A program made the position numbers and the translations under genes. Below, in pieces: positions 53,856 through 64,000 of a stretch of 64,000 nucleotides of DNA; within the stretch, counting starts at the first letter, position 1, and each line of letters begins with the position of its first letter. The notes under the pieces were generated by a model. The model was not told the origin of the DNA. It worked only from the letters and a program-made list of their open reading frames with translations, and made no database searches. The DNA lies in NCBI RefSeq assembly GCF_902686445.1, contig NC_062227.1, positions 20,535,678-20,599,677 of the forward strand. The letters are read 5' to 3'. This DNA comes from Sciurus carolinensis. Lineage: Eukaryota; Chordata; Mammalia; Rodentia; Sciuridae.

Positions 53856-56485
53856 GGGCCACTGATGAACCATCAATCCCTATAATATGGAAAGATGATA
53901 AGCCTCGCTGGATTCCACAGTGGCCCCTAACAAAAGAGAAGCTAGAGGCAGCTCATAAGTTAGTACGAGAGCAGGTACAAGCAGGTCATTTACAACATTC
54001 TACCTCTCCTTGGAATACTCCAATATTCTTAACAAAGAAAAAATCAGGAAAATGGAGGTTATTACATGATTTAAGAGCCATAAACGAACAAATGTACCCT
54101 ATGGGACCCATCCAATGCGGACTCCCTCTTGTCACTGCACTACCAAAAAATTGGCCTACTATTATTCTGGATTTAAAAGATTGCTTTTTCTCTATACCCT
54201 TGCACAAAAATGATTGTTGGAGATTTGCCTTTACTTTACCCTCTCTTAATCATACTCAGCCTGACCAGAGATTCGAATGGACTGTGTTGCCTCAAGGTAT
54301 GGCTAACAGTCCTACTATATGTCAAATATACGTAGATAAAGCGTTAACAACTACTAGACAAAAGTTTAAGAGATTGTTGATTTATCACTATATGGACGAC
54401 ATACTTATTTGCCATCCAGAAAAAGAAGTTTTGTTAGAAGCATTACAATTTATAACTCAAGCATTAGAAAAGAGAGGACTAACGATAGCCCCTGAAAAAT
54501 TACAATTAGAGGAGATCCAAGAATATCTGGGTACAAGGCTCACTGCTACTACAGTCAGACCAATAAGGTTGACCATCAGGACAGATCAATTGAATACCTT
54601 GAACGATTTTCAGAAACTCTTAGGTGACATTAACTGGATCAGATCCTATTTAAAATTATCCACAGGGGAATTAAAACCTTTATTCGATATATTAAAAGGT
54701 AATCCTGACTTGAATTCCCCTAGGAAACTTACTCCTGAAGCACGGATATCCTTACAGCTAGTAGAGAATAGACTTCAGCAGTGTTACGTTGATCGTTGTA
54801 ATCCTACTCAACCATTAAGTTTAATCATAATCTCAGAGAAGCATACCCCTTTTGGCATAGTTTGGCAAGGAGGACCTCTGCAAAGTATAAATCTCCCTAG
54901 CTCTCCAGCTAAAACATTGCAATCATATCCCCAAGCTATTGCTCAGGTAATATTCAAGGGAATAGAATCTTGCATTACTGTTTTTGGAATCCATCCGTCT
55001 ATTATTATAACTCCTTATTCCACTCAGCAAATTAAGTGGTTAATTAATAATGATGATGATTGGTCAGTATTATATTGTTCCACTTCAGCTCAGTTCGATA
55101 ACCATTATCCCCAACATCCCTGGATTCAATTCTGTAAAAATACTCCCATAGTTTTTCCAAAAGTGACTAGTGTCCAGCCTCTTAAAGATTGTGTAACCAT
55201 TTTTACTGATGGCTCCAAAAATGGAGTAGGTGCAGTACTTATCGGTAAACAACTTCATACCATAATAGTTCCACCCAACTCCGCGCAGGTTACTGAACTT
55301 GCAGCTGTAATATTAGCCTTTAAATTGGCAGATAATCAGCCATTCAATCTTCTATCTGATAGCTTATATATCGTTAACGCTTTACAGGTTCTTGAAACGG
55401 TACCTCATATTTCTTCCATGTCCACGGTAGCCTCTTACTTTACTACGCTACAAAACCTTATCCTACAGCGTAAACATCTATTCTATGTAGGACATATTAG
55501 AGCTATTCTAATTTACCAGGACCTTTGGCCAATGCTAATGACTTGGTAGATACGGCCACCAAATCAATTTTTGTTTTTTTCCATAGAGGAACAAGCAAAA
55601 CTCTTTCATGAAAAATTTCATGTAAATTCCACTACTTTGAGCAGAAAATTTCCTATATCTAAATGTATGGCTCGACAAATAGTAAAAAATTGTCAACATT
55701 GTGCTCCTTTAATCCCAGTACAATCCTTTGGAATTAACCCCAGGGGACTGCTACCTGGTCATATTTGGCAGATGGATGTAACCCATATTCCTGAATTTGG
55801 TACTGTTAAGTATGTACATGTGTCAGTAGACACTGCTTCAGGGGTCATTATGGCTTCTGCTCATTCTGGAGAAAAGGTAAAAGATGTCATTCAACATTGC
55901 CTACAAGCGTTTGCTGACTGGGGCATACCTAAAGTTATTAAAACAGATAATGGTCCTGCTTATACTTCCAAAAGCTTCCAGTTGTTTTTACAAACATTTA
56001 ACATCCAATCAGTCACTGGCATCCCCTATAATCCTCAGGGACAGGGCATTGTGGAAAGAGCACATCTTACTTTAAAAAATTGTCTAAATAAACAAAAAGG
56101 GGGAATAGGAGCCTCCTACAAGTCTCCTAAAGATAAACTTAACTTAGTTCTTTTCATTCTAAATTTCTTAACTTTGGATAGGGATGGCCATTCTGCAGCT
56201 GATCGACATTATAATCCCCATAATACTTCTCAAGTATGGGCAAAATGGAAAGATATCCTGACAGGTTGTTGGAAAGGACCGGATCCAGTCCTTCGTTGGG
56301 TCCGAGGGTCTGTTTGTATTTTCCCACAGGATCAACTGACTCCAGTCTGGATTCCAGAAAGGCTGGTCAGAGTTTTACAACATGCAAGTGATGCTGTTCC
56401 TCCTCACAATGGCGAGTCTGAGCCTTCCTCCAATAACGAAAACTCAGACGGAAAGGCAAACCCGGAACCTATGGGCCATTGTTAG
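53846..56485 (+). pseudogene. pol: pol of provirus 2 (RT-RNase H-integrase), two frameshifts
   Basis: RT is open: [11 protein letters not shown], then YMDD at 54389-54400, followed by a thumb/connection region. RNase H is also open (FTDGSKNGVGA, ELAAVILAF, LLSDSLYI). A base is missing near 55503, at the end of RNase H, producing a stop at 55547-55549. An extra T in the run at 55574-55580 returns the reading to the original frame. Integrase then continues to 56485 with the HHCC zinc region, DVTHI, KTDNGPAYTS and VERAHL. The lesion is different from that in provirus 1, which is open here. RT itself shows no break. Confidence 0.93.
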
Positions 56486-56513
56486 CCTGGCCATATTTTT
56501 CATTTCTGACTAA
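56409..56513 (+). pseudogene. env: env leader-like stub, provirus 2
   Basis: A 34-codon frame starts inside the end of pol in another register. It is basic, then hydrophobic (LWAIVSLAIFFIS), like a betaretroviral env signal peptide, and stops at 56511-56513. Position and overlap match where env normally begins. This is likely the surviving 5' end of env. Confidence 0.55.
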
Positions 56514-57580
56514 CATATTTTTTATCCTTCCTTTTCTTGCTTTTCACCAATTTCTCTACAAGTCTGTCAATTCTACTGATGATTTTTCAGGTCGTGCTGT
56601 TTTTGGTGACAAGGATATTTCTAGCCTTTCTTTGCCTTAACAGGAGGAATTTCTGCACCTTGCCATTGGAATCATACTACAAATCAGACCCAGAGTAGAG
56701 CAACTTGTTCTGCTGACCCTAGCTGTGATATTGCTTTTCCTCCTACATCAGCTTGTGTATTTTCTCTTTTTTATGTTTCTGCCAATTAACATTTCTAATA
56801 ATACCTCCTAACTGTTCACTAACTGTGTCCTATCTCTCACAATACTGGAATGGTTCTTTTGCCACCTGTGCAATTTGCACATTTCTATTTTCCTACCAGT
56901 CCTAGTTTCTGTTGCAGATATAGAATTGCCAGTGCTATTATCAAGAAGCAGGAGAGGCTTTGACATTGCAACAGCCGTGATCACTGCCACCACAGTCCTT
57001 GCAGTAGCAGCATTGACACAACCACAACAACGATCATTCGGCCGAGAATGCAGTTGCAGCCTTTCAGACCATAGAGACTCTATCAGAGAATGGACTCATT
57101 ATAAGAACAAGTGGATGCTTTGCAAGAACTTTTGGGACTGGGATGCGTTTACTCCCTAAGAGCTGTTTGTGTTACCCGTATTGTATTTCAGCACCGCGGC
57201 TGGGTTACCTAGAAAAATTGTCAGTCTATTTTGTTAATGCTTATAGATCTGTCAAACAGTGGGCAGGCCTAGGAGCTGGGATAGTATTCCTCTGCCTTGG
57301 CTTTCTTCTCTTCATTCGTTTTGGCATGCATCTACGAGCTAGCCGATAGAAAGATCAGATTATCTTCCATCAGGCCATGACCGCCCTAAAGGCCGACAGC
57401 CCCCCATTAGTATGGCTCTTGATGCTGGATCGGTAGTCAAGGACGGGTAATGAAGGAGGTGGCTGTGTACCAACCTAAGACAGGAGCTGCAGCATGCTCT
57501 GCAGGCTCTGATGACGGGTAAGGACATATGCTGACCACTCAGCCTAAGACAGACACGGTCCCAAGCCTTAGTTTAATATT
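56514..57580 (+). pseudogene. env: Vestigial env transmembrane subunit, provirus 2
   Basis: Near 56935-57020 a basic cleavage-like site (SRSRRG) is followed by an A/T/V-rich hydrophobic run, as at the surface/transmembrane junction of retroviral env. Around 57265-57345, in another frame, there is a membrane-anchor-like stretch (GAGIVFLCLGFLLF) and a short basic tail. Only about 0.4 kb separates the leader stub from the cleavage site, so the surface subunit has been lost. The same outline in provirus 1 shows that the loss was inherited by the family, not caused locally. Confidence 0.7.
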
Positions 57581-57592
57581 AAAGAAGGGGGA
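57581..57592 (+). promoter_or_regulatory. Polypurine tract, provirus 2
   Basis: AAAGAAGGGGGA just before the 3' LTR. Confidence 0.88.
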
Positions 57593-57594
57593 TC

Positions 57595-58090
57595 TGTGGG
57601 GTTTTCCGGGAACCCCAGCCTCAGGCGTGGTCAAGATGGCGCCTGACGCTGAGCCAGAGGCGGCCAGCTATACAGTAAACAACCAGCGAATTCCAATAAT
57701 TGGCTAGTTAACGATGTGACTAGAGCATGCCCCCCCCTCGTGCACCCGTCCTGTGCCTGCAGCTGTCCGCGTTTATCTCGTGTACTCTCCCCTGATTGAC
57801 TGAAGTGTATATAAGCCTGGTGGGTGGGAGAGTGGGGAGGAGAAGCTGAGGAAGGGACGGAAGAAGCGGAAGAACCGGCGGCGACGACGGCGGTGACAGC
57901 GGCCGCGGCAGCAGCGGGAGCGGAGCTGGAAGGAGGGAGTACGCGGGAGTGGAAGGAGCTGGGAAAAGGAAAGCTGAAAGTGCGAAGAAGCTAGGGGTAA
58001 GAGAAGCGTAGGAAAGAACCTGTGCACAATAAACTTCCAAAGCTTCAGACGTTTGCCGTGTCTCTCTCTGCGGGCAGAGGGGACGCGACA
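57595..58090 (+). repeat. 3' LTR of provirus 2
   Basis: It is 496 bp, with TATA at 57808-57814 and AATAAA at 58028-58033. It differs from the 5' LTR at three positions, all near the start of U3. Confidence 0.95.
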
Positions 58091-58096
58091 ATTCCA

Positions 58097-59178
58097 TAAT
58101 TTGTTTATTGTGAATTGTGCTGCAGTTCATGAGAAACAGTAAACTCTAGGAGAGTATCTGACTTTAATTCTTTCAAGGAATGTTATATCCAGATCATAAG
58201 TAGTATTATATTTAGTATCTTAAGGAACCACTATCCTGATTTCCATATGACTGTACTAATTTAAATTCCCACCAACAGTGTGTGAATGTTCCATTTCCCT
58301 CACACCATACTCACCAGCATTCATTTATTTTTTTTTCTTTTTTTTTTCTTTTGTATTCTTGATGATTGCCATTCTGACTGGGTGAGATGAAATCTCAATG
58401 TAGTTTTGATTTGCATTTCCCTGATGGCTAAATTTGTTGAACCATTTTTCATATAATTATTGTCCATTTGTACTTCTTTTGAGAAGTGTCTGTTCAGTTT
58501 ATTTGCCCACTTATTGATAAGGTTGTTCGATTTTTTGGTGTTACATTTTTTGAGTTCTATATATATTCTGGACATTCATTCTCTGTTCAAGAGTGACTGG
58601 CAATGATTTTTCCCCTTCTATAGTCTGTCTGTGGAAAATGCTTGTCTGTGCAGAAACTTTTAAATTGATGCAATCTCATTTGTTGATCCTTGCTTTTATT
58701 TCCTAAGCAAAAACTAGAGTTCTATTTGCGAGGTCATTGCCTGTTCCAATGTCTTGAAGTATTTGCCCCATATTTTCTTCTAGTCATTTCAAAGTTTCAG
58801 GTATTTTGCTAAGGTTTTGATCCATTTTGAGTTAACATGTGAGAGATATGGATCTAGTTTCCATCTTCTACATGTGAATATTTAATTCTCCCAGCATTGT
58901 TTGTTAAAGGGGTTGTCTTTTCTCCCACATGCATTTTTGTCAGCTTTGTCAGAAATCAGATGACTGTAGTTTTGTAGGTTAGGTTCTGTGTCATCTATTC
59001 CACTCCATTGGTCTACTTGTCTACTTTCATGCTAGGGCCATTTTGTTTTTGTTACTATTGCTCTGCAGTGTATTTCAAATTGAGTATTTTGAAGTCTCGG
59101 ACATTGCTCTGTTTGCTCAGGATTGTTTTTGCTGTCCTGGGTCTTTTGATTTTCCCTTTGAGGATTTTTTTTGTAGTT
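58097..59178 (-). mobile_element. Old L1, minus strand, part right of provirus 2
   Basis: It continues the L1 from 50294: 'ttgtttattgtgaattgtgctgcag', the 'ccaacagtgtgtgaatgttcc' section, then ORF2 C-terminal antisense text ('ttaagttttgatccattttgagtt'-like near 58815). All frames are broken. It ends at the poly(T) of the next retrocopy. Confidence 0.8.
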
Positions 59179-60600
59179 CTGTTTTTTTTTTTTTTTTTTT
59201 GTTAGTTGAATGGTGCCTTTATTGAACTCAGTTATGAATTATTAAGAACAATGATATTTCAGAAAGTTCAATTTATAAAAGAATGAAAAGAGATGTACTA
59301 TTCAGGCACTCTGGTTGCAGGGTCTGCTCCCACATTCACTTTTTCCTAGAGTAAATCCCAATCCATGGCCACCAGGCTCCAGCTGGATATTCTCTTCCTG
59401 CTCACCCAACCCGGCCTTGGGCCTCCAAGCTCTGTGCTTCACCCTGCTTGGGCCCACCACATCCCTTCCAGTTCTTGGTCAACAGCAAATGTCCTGAATT
59501 CACCACCCAGAGGCTCTGTGTCCTGGCATGGTTACTGCTCTGGAAGCTGGGGAGAGGAGGGCCAGTATGCACCAACACCATGGTCCAATTAGACTGGTGT
59601 CTTGGTGAGTTCCAGTGGTTCATGTTGATGTCACTCTTCATCATGGACCTGGTCACAGTGGGCCTGTACCTGATGCAATGGGTGCTGGCCAGGATTGACT
59701 CCTGTTGCCATGGCTGATCAAGCCTGAAGAGGAGCAGTGCCTATAGTTGGAAGCCCTGCTTTCTTGGATTCTGAGTCTGAACAGCTGGATGAACCAGTGG
59801 CCAGCAGTCTGGATGATCATCCTGAACCATGAAGCCAAGAGGAGAGGGGTCCCTCTGCAGCTCTCCTTCCAGCAGGACCTGAGGTCGCAGCTCCAGATGC
59901 TGGCAGTTGGAGAAGTCTCCAGCATTGTCCAGTCAACCTAGGAGAAGGTCACCTGTCACATGGTGGACAAGACCCTTCAGTTCCTGATCAGTGTAGTGCC
60001 CTCAGAGATGGGCTCTTGACACCATCAGTATGATGTGCAAGTCTCCCTGGTTCATCTATAGCTAGAGATACACATGAAAGAAAGAGAGAAGACCTCCAGA
60101 TGAGATGGTCCTACATCCACATGCCAAAAATGACCACCAAGATCTGAGTACCAAGCCCATGGACATAAAGGAAACAGAATCTACAGATGAACAAATAGTT
60201 CAAACATGGTTAATTATTTTAATGGATTCTTCAGATTTCTGCTGTGAATGGTGCTCCTGGCCACATTTTGGGGCATCCTGATTTTTATTTCCAGTGGGAA
60301 AAATAATAAGCTTTGTACACACTTTTAAACCCCTGCATACCTAGAAAACTGCTTCCCTCATCAGTACACCCATACCTTGGGTCATTCAGTTTCCATGTTG
60401 CTCCACTCCTCTTGAATGAGTAATGCCAGCAGACATACTTGTTTAAACAGTGATTGTCACTGGAGTGACAGATTTTGACCCTTTTGTAAGATTGGAAAGA
60501 CTGGTGTGACCCTGATCTCTGGCAGATGGTGAGCGGGTACATGCCTTGCAGAGGCTTCATTAACCCTTCAATGTGTATGTCAGGGTAATAGAGCCATCAA
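59179..60600 (-). pseudogene. Processed retrocopy of an unrecognised transcript, minus strand
   Basis: The left end is a run of about 20 T (59181-59202). On the minus strand the preceding bases read caataaaggcaccattcaac, a polyadenylation signal 15-20 bases before a poly(A) tail. This is the hallmark of L1-mediated retrocopies. Upstream lies GC-rich, gene-like sequence with partial open frames at 59402-59656, 59653-59925 and 60285-60560 (all minus). I do not recognise the parent. The right end is uncertain, and the copy may be mostly 3' UTR. Confidence 0.55.
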
Positions 60601-60782
60601 GGAGCAAGACACTTTGGGAAAGTCAAAACCAAAGAACATTTTTTCTTTCCTATTTTTGAGGAAGATATTCAAAAACTTCAGGGGTAATTTCACTTTCAAA
60701 TGCACATTAAACAATTCTTAGGTGTTCCAGGAATTATCAAGTGATTTTAAAATGACTTTTTAGCCATGCTGGTATTTTGTGT

Positions 60783-60995
60783 GTGTGTGTGTGACCGTTA
60801 CCAAAGATTGAGCTCAGGGGCACTCAAACTCTGAGCCACATCTGCAGCCCTATTTTGTATTTTTTTTAGAGACAGGGTCTCACTGAGTTGCTTAGGGCCT
60901 CGCTGGTGCTCAGGCTGGCTTTGAAATCTCAATCCTCCTTCCTCAGACTCCCAAGACACTGGCATTATAGTCATGCACCACTATACCTGGATTGC
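60783..60995 (-). mobile_element. Chimeric B1/ID-type SINE, minus strand
   Basis: Inverted ID part ('ctctgagccacatctgcagc'), internal T-run, then inverted B1 part ('gagacagggtctcactgag', 'agtcatgcaccactatacctgg'). A GT microsatellite flanks its left end at 60778-60793. Confidence 0.85.
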
Positions 60996-62335
60996 ATTTG
61001 AATGTGAACCATTGTAATGTTCCAAAACATATTAATAGCAAGTTAGTCTGCCCCCCCAAAAAAGGAAAGGATTAAAAACATGTGGCAAAAATACTATACT
61101 GATACAGATTTCCTTGTATTGATTTTCATTGAGTTTTAGGGAAAGGTATCACGAAAAGCCAGTTTACAACATTCTCTAAAATTTAATATTAATAGGAGTA
61201 GTTAATCATAATGTATGACCTACTTGGAATAGAAATTTACAAAGACTTCTTTTGACTTTGACTCCATTTTTCAAGTGGTGTTTTACTATGATGGAAATGT
61301 TTCCAGTCACTTCAATAAAAGGATATTGTCAACATTTTCCCCAGTGTCCTTGAATCTAACTCATTTCTAAGGATATAAATAAGTCACAAACTAAACCTTA
61401 AGAGAAGAATTTAAGAAGCACAAAAGACATTGTAATACTACCTACCACACTGGTAGACCCTGAATATAACAGTATAACCTATTAGCTGTGTACATTTATC
61501 TAATTAAAATCCAATCTCTGCTTTAGTCTCCTTGTATTGTGAAACAGGCACAAAAGCTACACCTGATTCATGGCTTTTTTTTTTTTCCCTGAGTGTACAT
61601 GCTTACAACAGCAGTTGACACATGATAATTGCTCAATAAAAATGAGCTCTCATTGTTGTTTTCATTTATTATTATAATAACTACTGATTATTTTGGTATA
61701 TTCTGTAGAAAGGCCCAGGATTTTATGTTCAAAAAGTCATAAGGAATATCAAACATGTGTTAATTATATTATAACTGATTTCTGGCAAATTAAGTACTTA
61801 TCTTTTACCCGAAACTATTTCAAAAATCTTCACCTGCACATCAAATGATTTTTTTAAAATACAAAATGTTTCTTGTAAAGTCTAACATCTGTGTGTATTT
61901 TAAGTGCTCATATATATACCTTGAATTCCAACATTTTTTATTTGAAAAGGAACCCATGATGTCATGGTAAAAACCTTCAGCTTAAATGTGCACCTGGAAG
62001 AGGACAGATTTTAAAAATATATTTGAATAGTTGATTAAATCTCAGTACTATTCCTAGAAAGTGATACCCCAGGAACAGAATACCGAGATACAGATTTATG
62101 TCTCACCCATTAAATCTTTATGTGATTGTCATAAACAGAAGTAGAGAGTAATTGTTGCTCAAGCAGTGGTTCACTGGCAAAGATAAAATCAACCAGTTGC
62201 TTTGAAGAGTGATCTTTGCATATGGAGACCCATTTGGAGAATGAGCTTGAAATTAACTTGCTGTCCTGGCCCCCCTGAGTGTAGAATTAATAGTTCGGCA
62301 GGAAGAAAAGGAATTCAGTATGAAAGCCACCACTG
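60996..62335. other. No gene recognised
   Basis: AT-rich sequence without supported genes or repeats. Confidence 0.35.
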
Positions 62336-62339
62336 AGTT

Positions 62340-62913
62340 TGTTAGGGTCCGATATCCACTGGTCCCTGATATCGACTGATCCCAAGAGAGTCAAAGTGCA
62401 CACACAGTAATGCAAGACACACAATGAGGTTTTATTGCAAGCTCGAGCCTGGACCACAACCAGCCTCTCAGACCATTGCAATGGTTCAATGGGGAGCAGC
62501 CCCGAGGGGCGAGAAAGCCCTCTATTTAAGAGATTTCCAAGCATTCACACACGAAGACCTGTACGTTGTTGGTTAACATTTGAACAGCTAAACATTAGTC
62601 CTCCTCAGGTTGGGTCCCCGCCAATCTATTTGATTCTCATTGGGTCCCGCCAGAACTGAATGATCCTAGAGGAATAAGGGATGAGGGAAGGGGTGAACTA
62701 TGCAGGAGATGAGTTGGGGCTCCCCTGTCCTTGACAGATAAGGTTTCTAGGCAACTGCACATTCCTCAGACAAATATCTCTTAACAACCTCGATAAGCAC
62801 AGGGGTCTAGCAGTCCTGTTTGTCCTCTATTGGCTCTTGAGGGTGCAGTCACAACTGCCTGCATCCTGGTGATTAAGACAGTTAGCTGCACAGATACCAC
62901 TCTGTTCTCAACA
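62340..62913 (-). repeat. Solo LTR, class I (ERV1-like), minus strand
   Basis: In sense it is 574 bp, TGTTGAGAAC..CCCTAACA. It has a TAAATAGAGGG-type TATA near 62520, GCAATAAAACC as polyadenylation signal near 62435, and a terminal inverted repeat TGTTag/ctaACA. The flanking agtt at 62336-62339 and 62914-62917 is a 4-bp duplication, as made by gammaretroviral-type integrase. No internal sequence lies beside it, so it formed by LTR-LTR recombination. Confidence 0.85.
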
Positions 62914-62917
62914 AGTT

Positions 62918-63385
62918 CAGATTCATGAATTTGGTAAAGACCTTGAGAGTAATTTTTTAACCCATTCTTCTTTGTTTATATCCTTGAATCATTCCTGAAT
63001 AAAATAATATCCTGAGAGAAATTAAAGAAGAAAAAAATATTTCTTTATAACACAGGTGTGTGCTTTTGACCCTCAGTATCACCACAAACTTGTGTACCTG
63101 GGAGAAAATAATAGAGATGGGAACAACCAGGACTGACACATCTGATTTAAGATTTTTTCATGGAAACTAATGAAGCTAAAAAATATAACAGAAAATACAT
63201 ATGCATTTCTCTAGTTGAATGGGGTGAAGATTCTATACCATTTACTTCCGCACACTACCTCACAGCATGCTTCAGCATTCCTGGAGCTGTAGGAGTCAGT
63301 CTAAAAACCACTGACTGAGAAAATATATTGAGAAAAAAAGTAAAGATAAATAGGGAGAGATAGAACTTGTTCTCCACACTCAGTC
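62918..63385. other. No gene recognised
   Basis: AT-rich sequence with no supported features. Confidence 0.35.
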
Positions 63386-63389
63386 TCTG

Positions 63390-63777
63390 TGTTAGTCAGC
63401 TTTTCATTCCTAAACCAATATCAAGGTAGACTATAAAGAGCACAATTTTTTTGGTTCACAGTTTTAGAGATTCCATTGCATTGGGGCCTGTGACAAGGTA
63501 GCACATCATGGTGGGAGCAGGCAGTAGAACAAAACTACTCACCTCCTTGGCAGGGAAACAGAATTGATAGAAGGACAGACCAGAAACTCAGTGTCCTTTA
63601 GCCACACCCCAATGAGAAGAGGAGACCAGTATCCCACCCACAATGGACATCAGGGCACACCCCAATGAACTGAAGACCTCATGCTAGTCCCCAGTTTTTC
63701 AGGATGTGCCAACCTGGGGGACCAGGGTTTTAACACAGGGACCTTTGGATGACTTTTAAGATCCAAACTGTAGCAGT
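63390..63777 (-). repeat. MaLR-type (MLT1-like) LTR, minus strand
   Basis: The inverted order runs 'gtgttagtcagcttttcattcc' at the left, then 'ttggggcctgtgacaaggtagcacatcatggtggg' in the middle, then 'ggacctttggatgacttttaagatccaaactgtagca' at the right. This is the text of an MLT1-type LTR. The subfamily cannot be named by eye. Confidence 0.7.
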
Positions 63778-64000
63778 CATCAAAGTGGTCTTTTATCTGT
63801 ATATGGATTGTGTCTCACCCCTACTCAACTCCCTACATAATTTCTTGTATTTCCCTGTGCTTTTTGTCATACCTCTATCCTGGTAACTATCTTGTAACAC
63901 TGTATGTACTTAACATTTCTGCAGACAGCATGGAAGAAATCCGTGATTTTACTGTTACATGAAACCCTTGTATGGGTTAGTCATTTTCTCACTGTGTGAT

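Larger units (their letters stand above)
50295..58090 (+). mobile_element. Endogenous provirus 2, class II (IAP-like), plus strand
   Basis: A complete 7.8-kb provirus of the same family as the one at 9103, with the same gag and pro lengths, primer type and env remnant. Its LTRs differ from each other at three positions only, and the 6-bp target duplications are perfect. Pol carries a one-base loss and a one-base gain about 70 bases apart. It inserted in an old L1 fragment. Confidence 0.95.

Noticed and set aside
1..64000. CRISPR array, bacterial operons, tRNA or rRNA genes
   Set aside because: The repeats found are eukaryotic transposons, microsatellites and leader arrays. tRNA-like boxes occur only in ID-type SINEs, and the five 26-bp units at 50871 have no spacers.

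Overview
This is a mammalian genomic window with no intact host protein-coding gene. Almost everything recognisable is transposon-derived. The SINEs are tRNA/ID-type elements and 7SL(B1)+ID chimeras, and the L1s carry repeated 5'UTR monomers. Together these suggest a rodent, most likely of the squirrel family (inference from repeat types; moderate confidence).

Layout. (i) 1-3215: old L1, SINE and decayed retroviral pol sequence that recurs, diverged, at 39888-49209. (ii) 3.2-9.1 kb: old repeat scraps. (iii) 8.29-17.29 kb: a minus-strand RNPS1 processed pseudogene split by provirus 1 (9103-16835, minus), a class II, IAP-like endogenous retrovirus flanked by the 6-bp duplication gagcag. (iv) 17.3-33.1 kb: old L1, SINEs, an LTR, MaLR-type LTRs and a degenerate minisatellite. 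(v) 33111-39412: a near full-length but decayed minus-strand L1. (vi) 39888-50294: the second copy of the duplicated sequence, carrying a full-length plus-strand L1 (41714-47798) with intact ORF1, ORF2 broken twice, and a 12-bp target duplication. Copy A keeps the unfilled site at 1788-1799. (vii) 50295-58090: provirus 2 (plus strand), same family as provirus 1, flanked by attcca and inserted in an old antisense L1. (viii) 58.1-64 kb: rest of that L1, an unrecognised retrocopy with a poly(A) tail, a SINE, a solo class I LTR with a 4-bp duplication, and a MaLR-type LTR.

How the parts work together. Both proviruses read LTR - PBS (tRNA-Phe) - tandem-repeat leader - gag - pro (with dUTPase) - pol - vestigial env - PPT - LTR. 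Pro and pol are each reached by a -1 frameshift, and slippery heptamers are visible at both junctions. Gag and pro are open in both copies; pol is frameshifted at different places in each. The env surface subunit is gone, leaving a leader-like stub and pieces of the transmembrane subunit. LTR pairs differ by 5 substitutions plus 1 indel (provirus 1) and by 3 substitutions (provirus 2), so both insertions look recent. Nested insertions give a relative order: RNPS1 retrocopy before provirus 1; old L1 before provirus 2; segmental duplication before the plus-strand L1.
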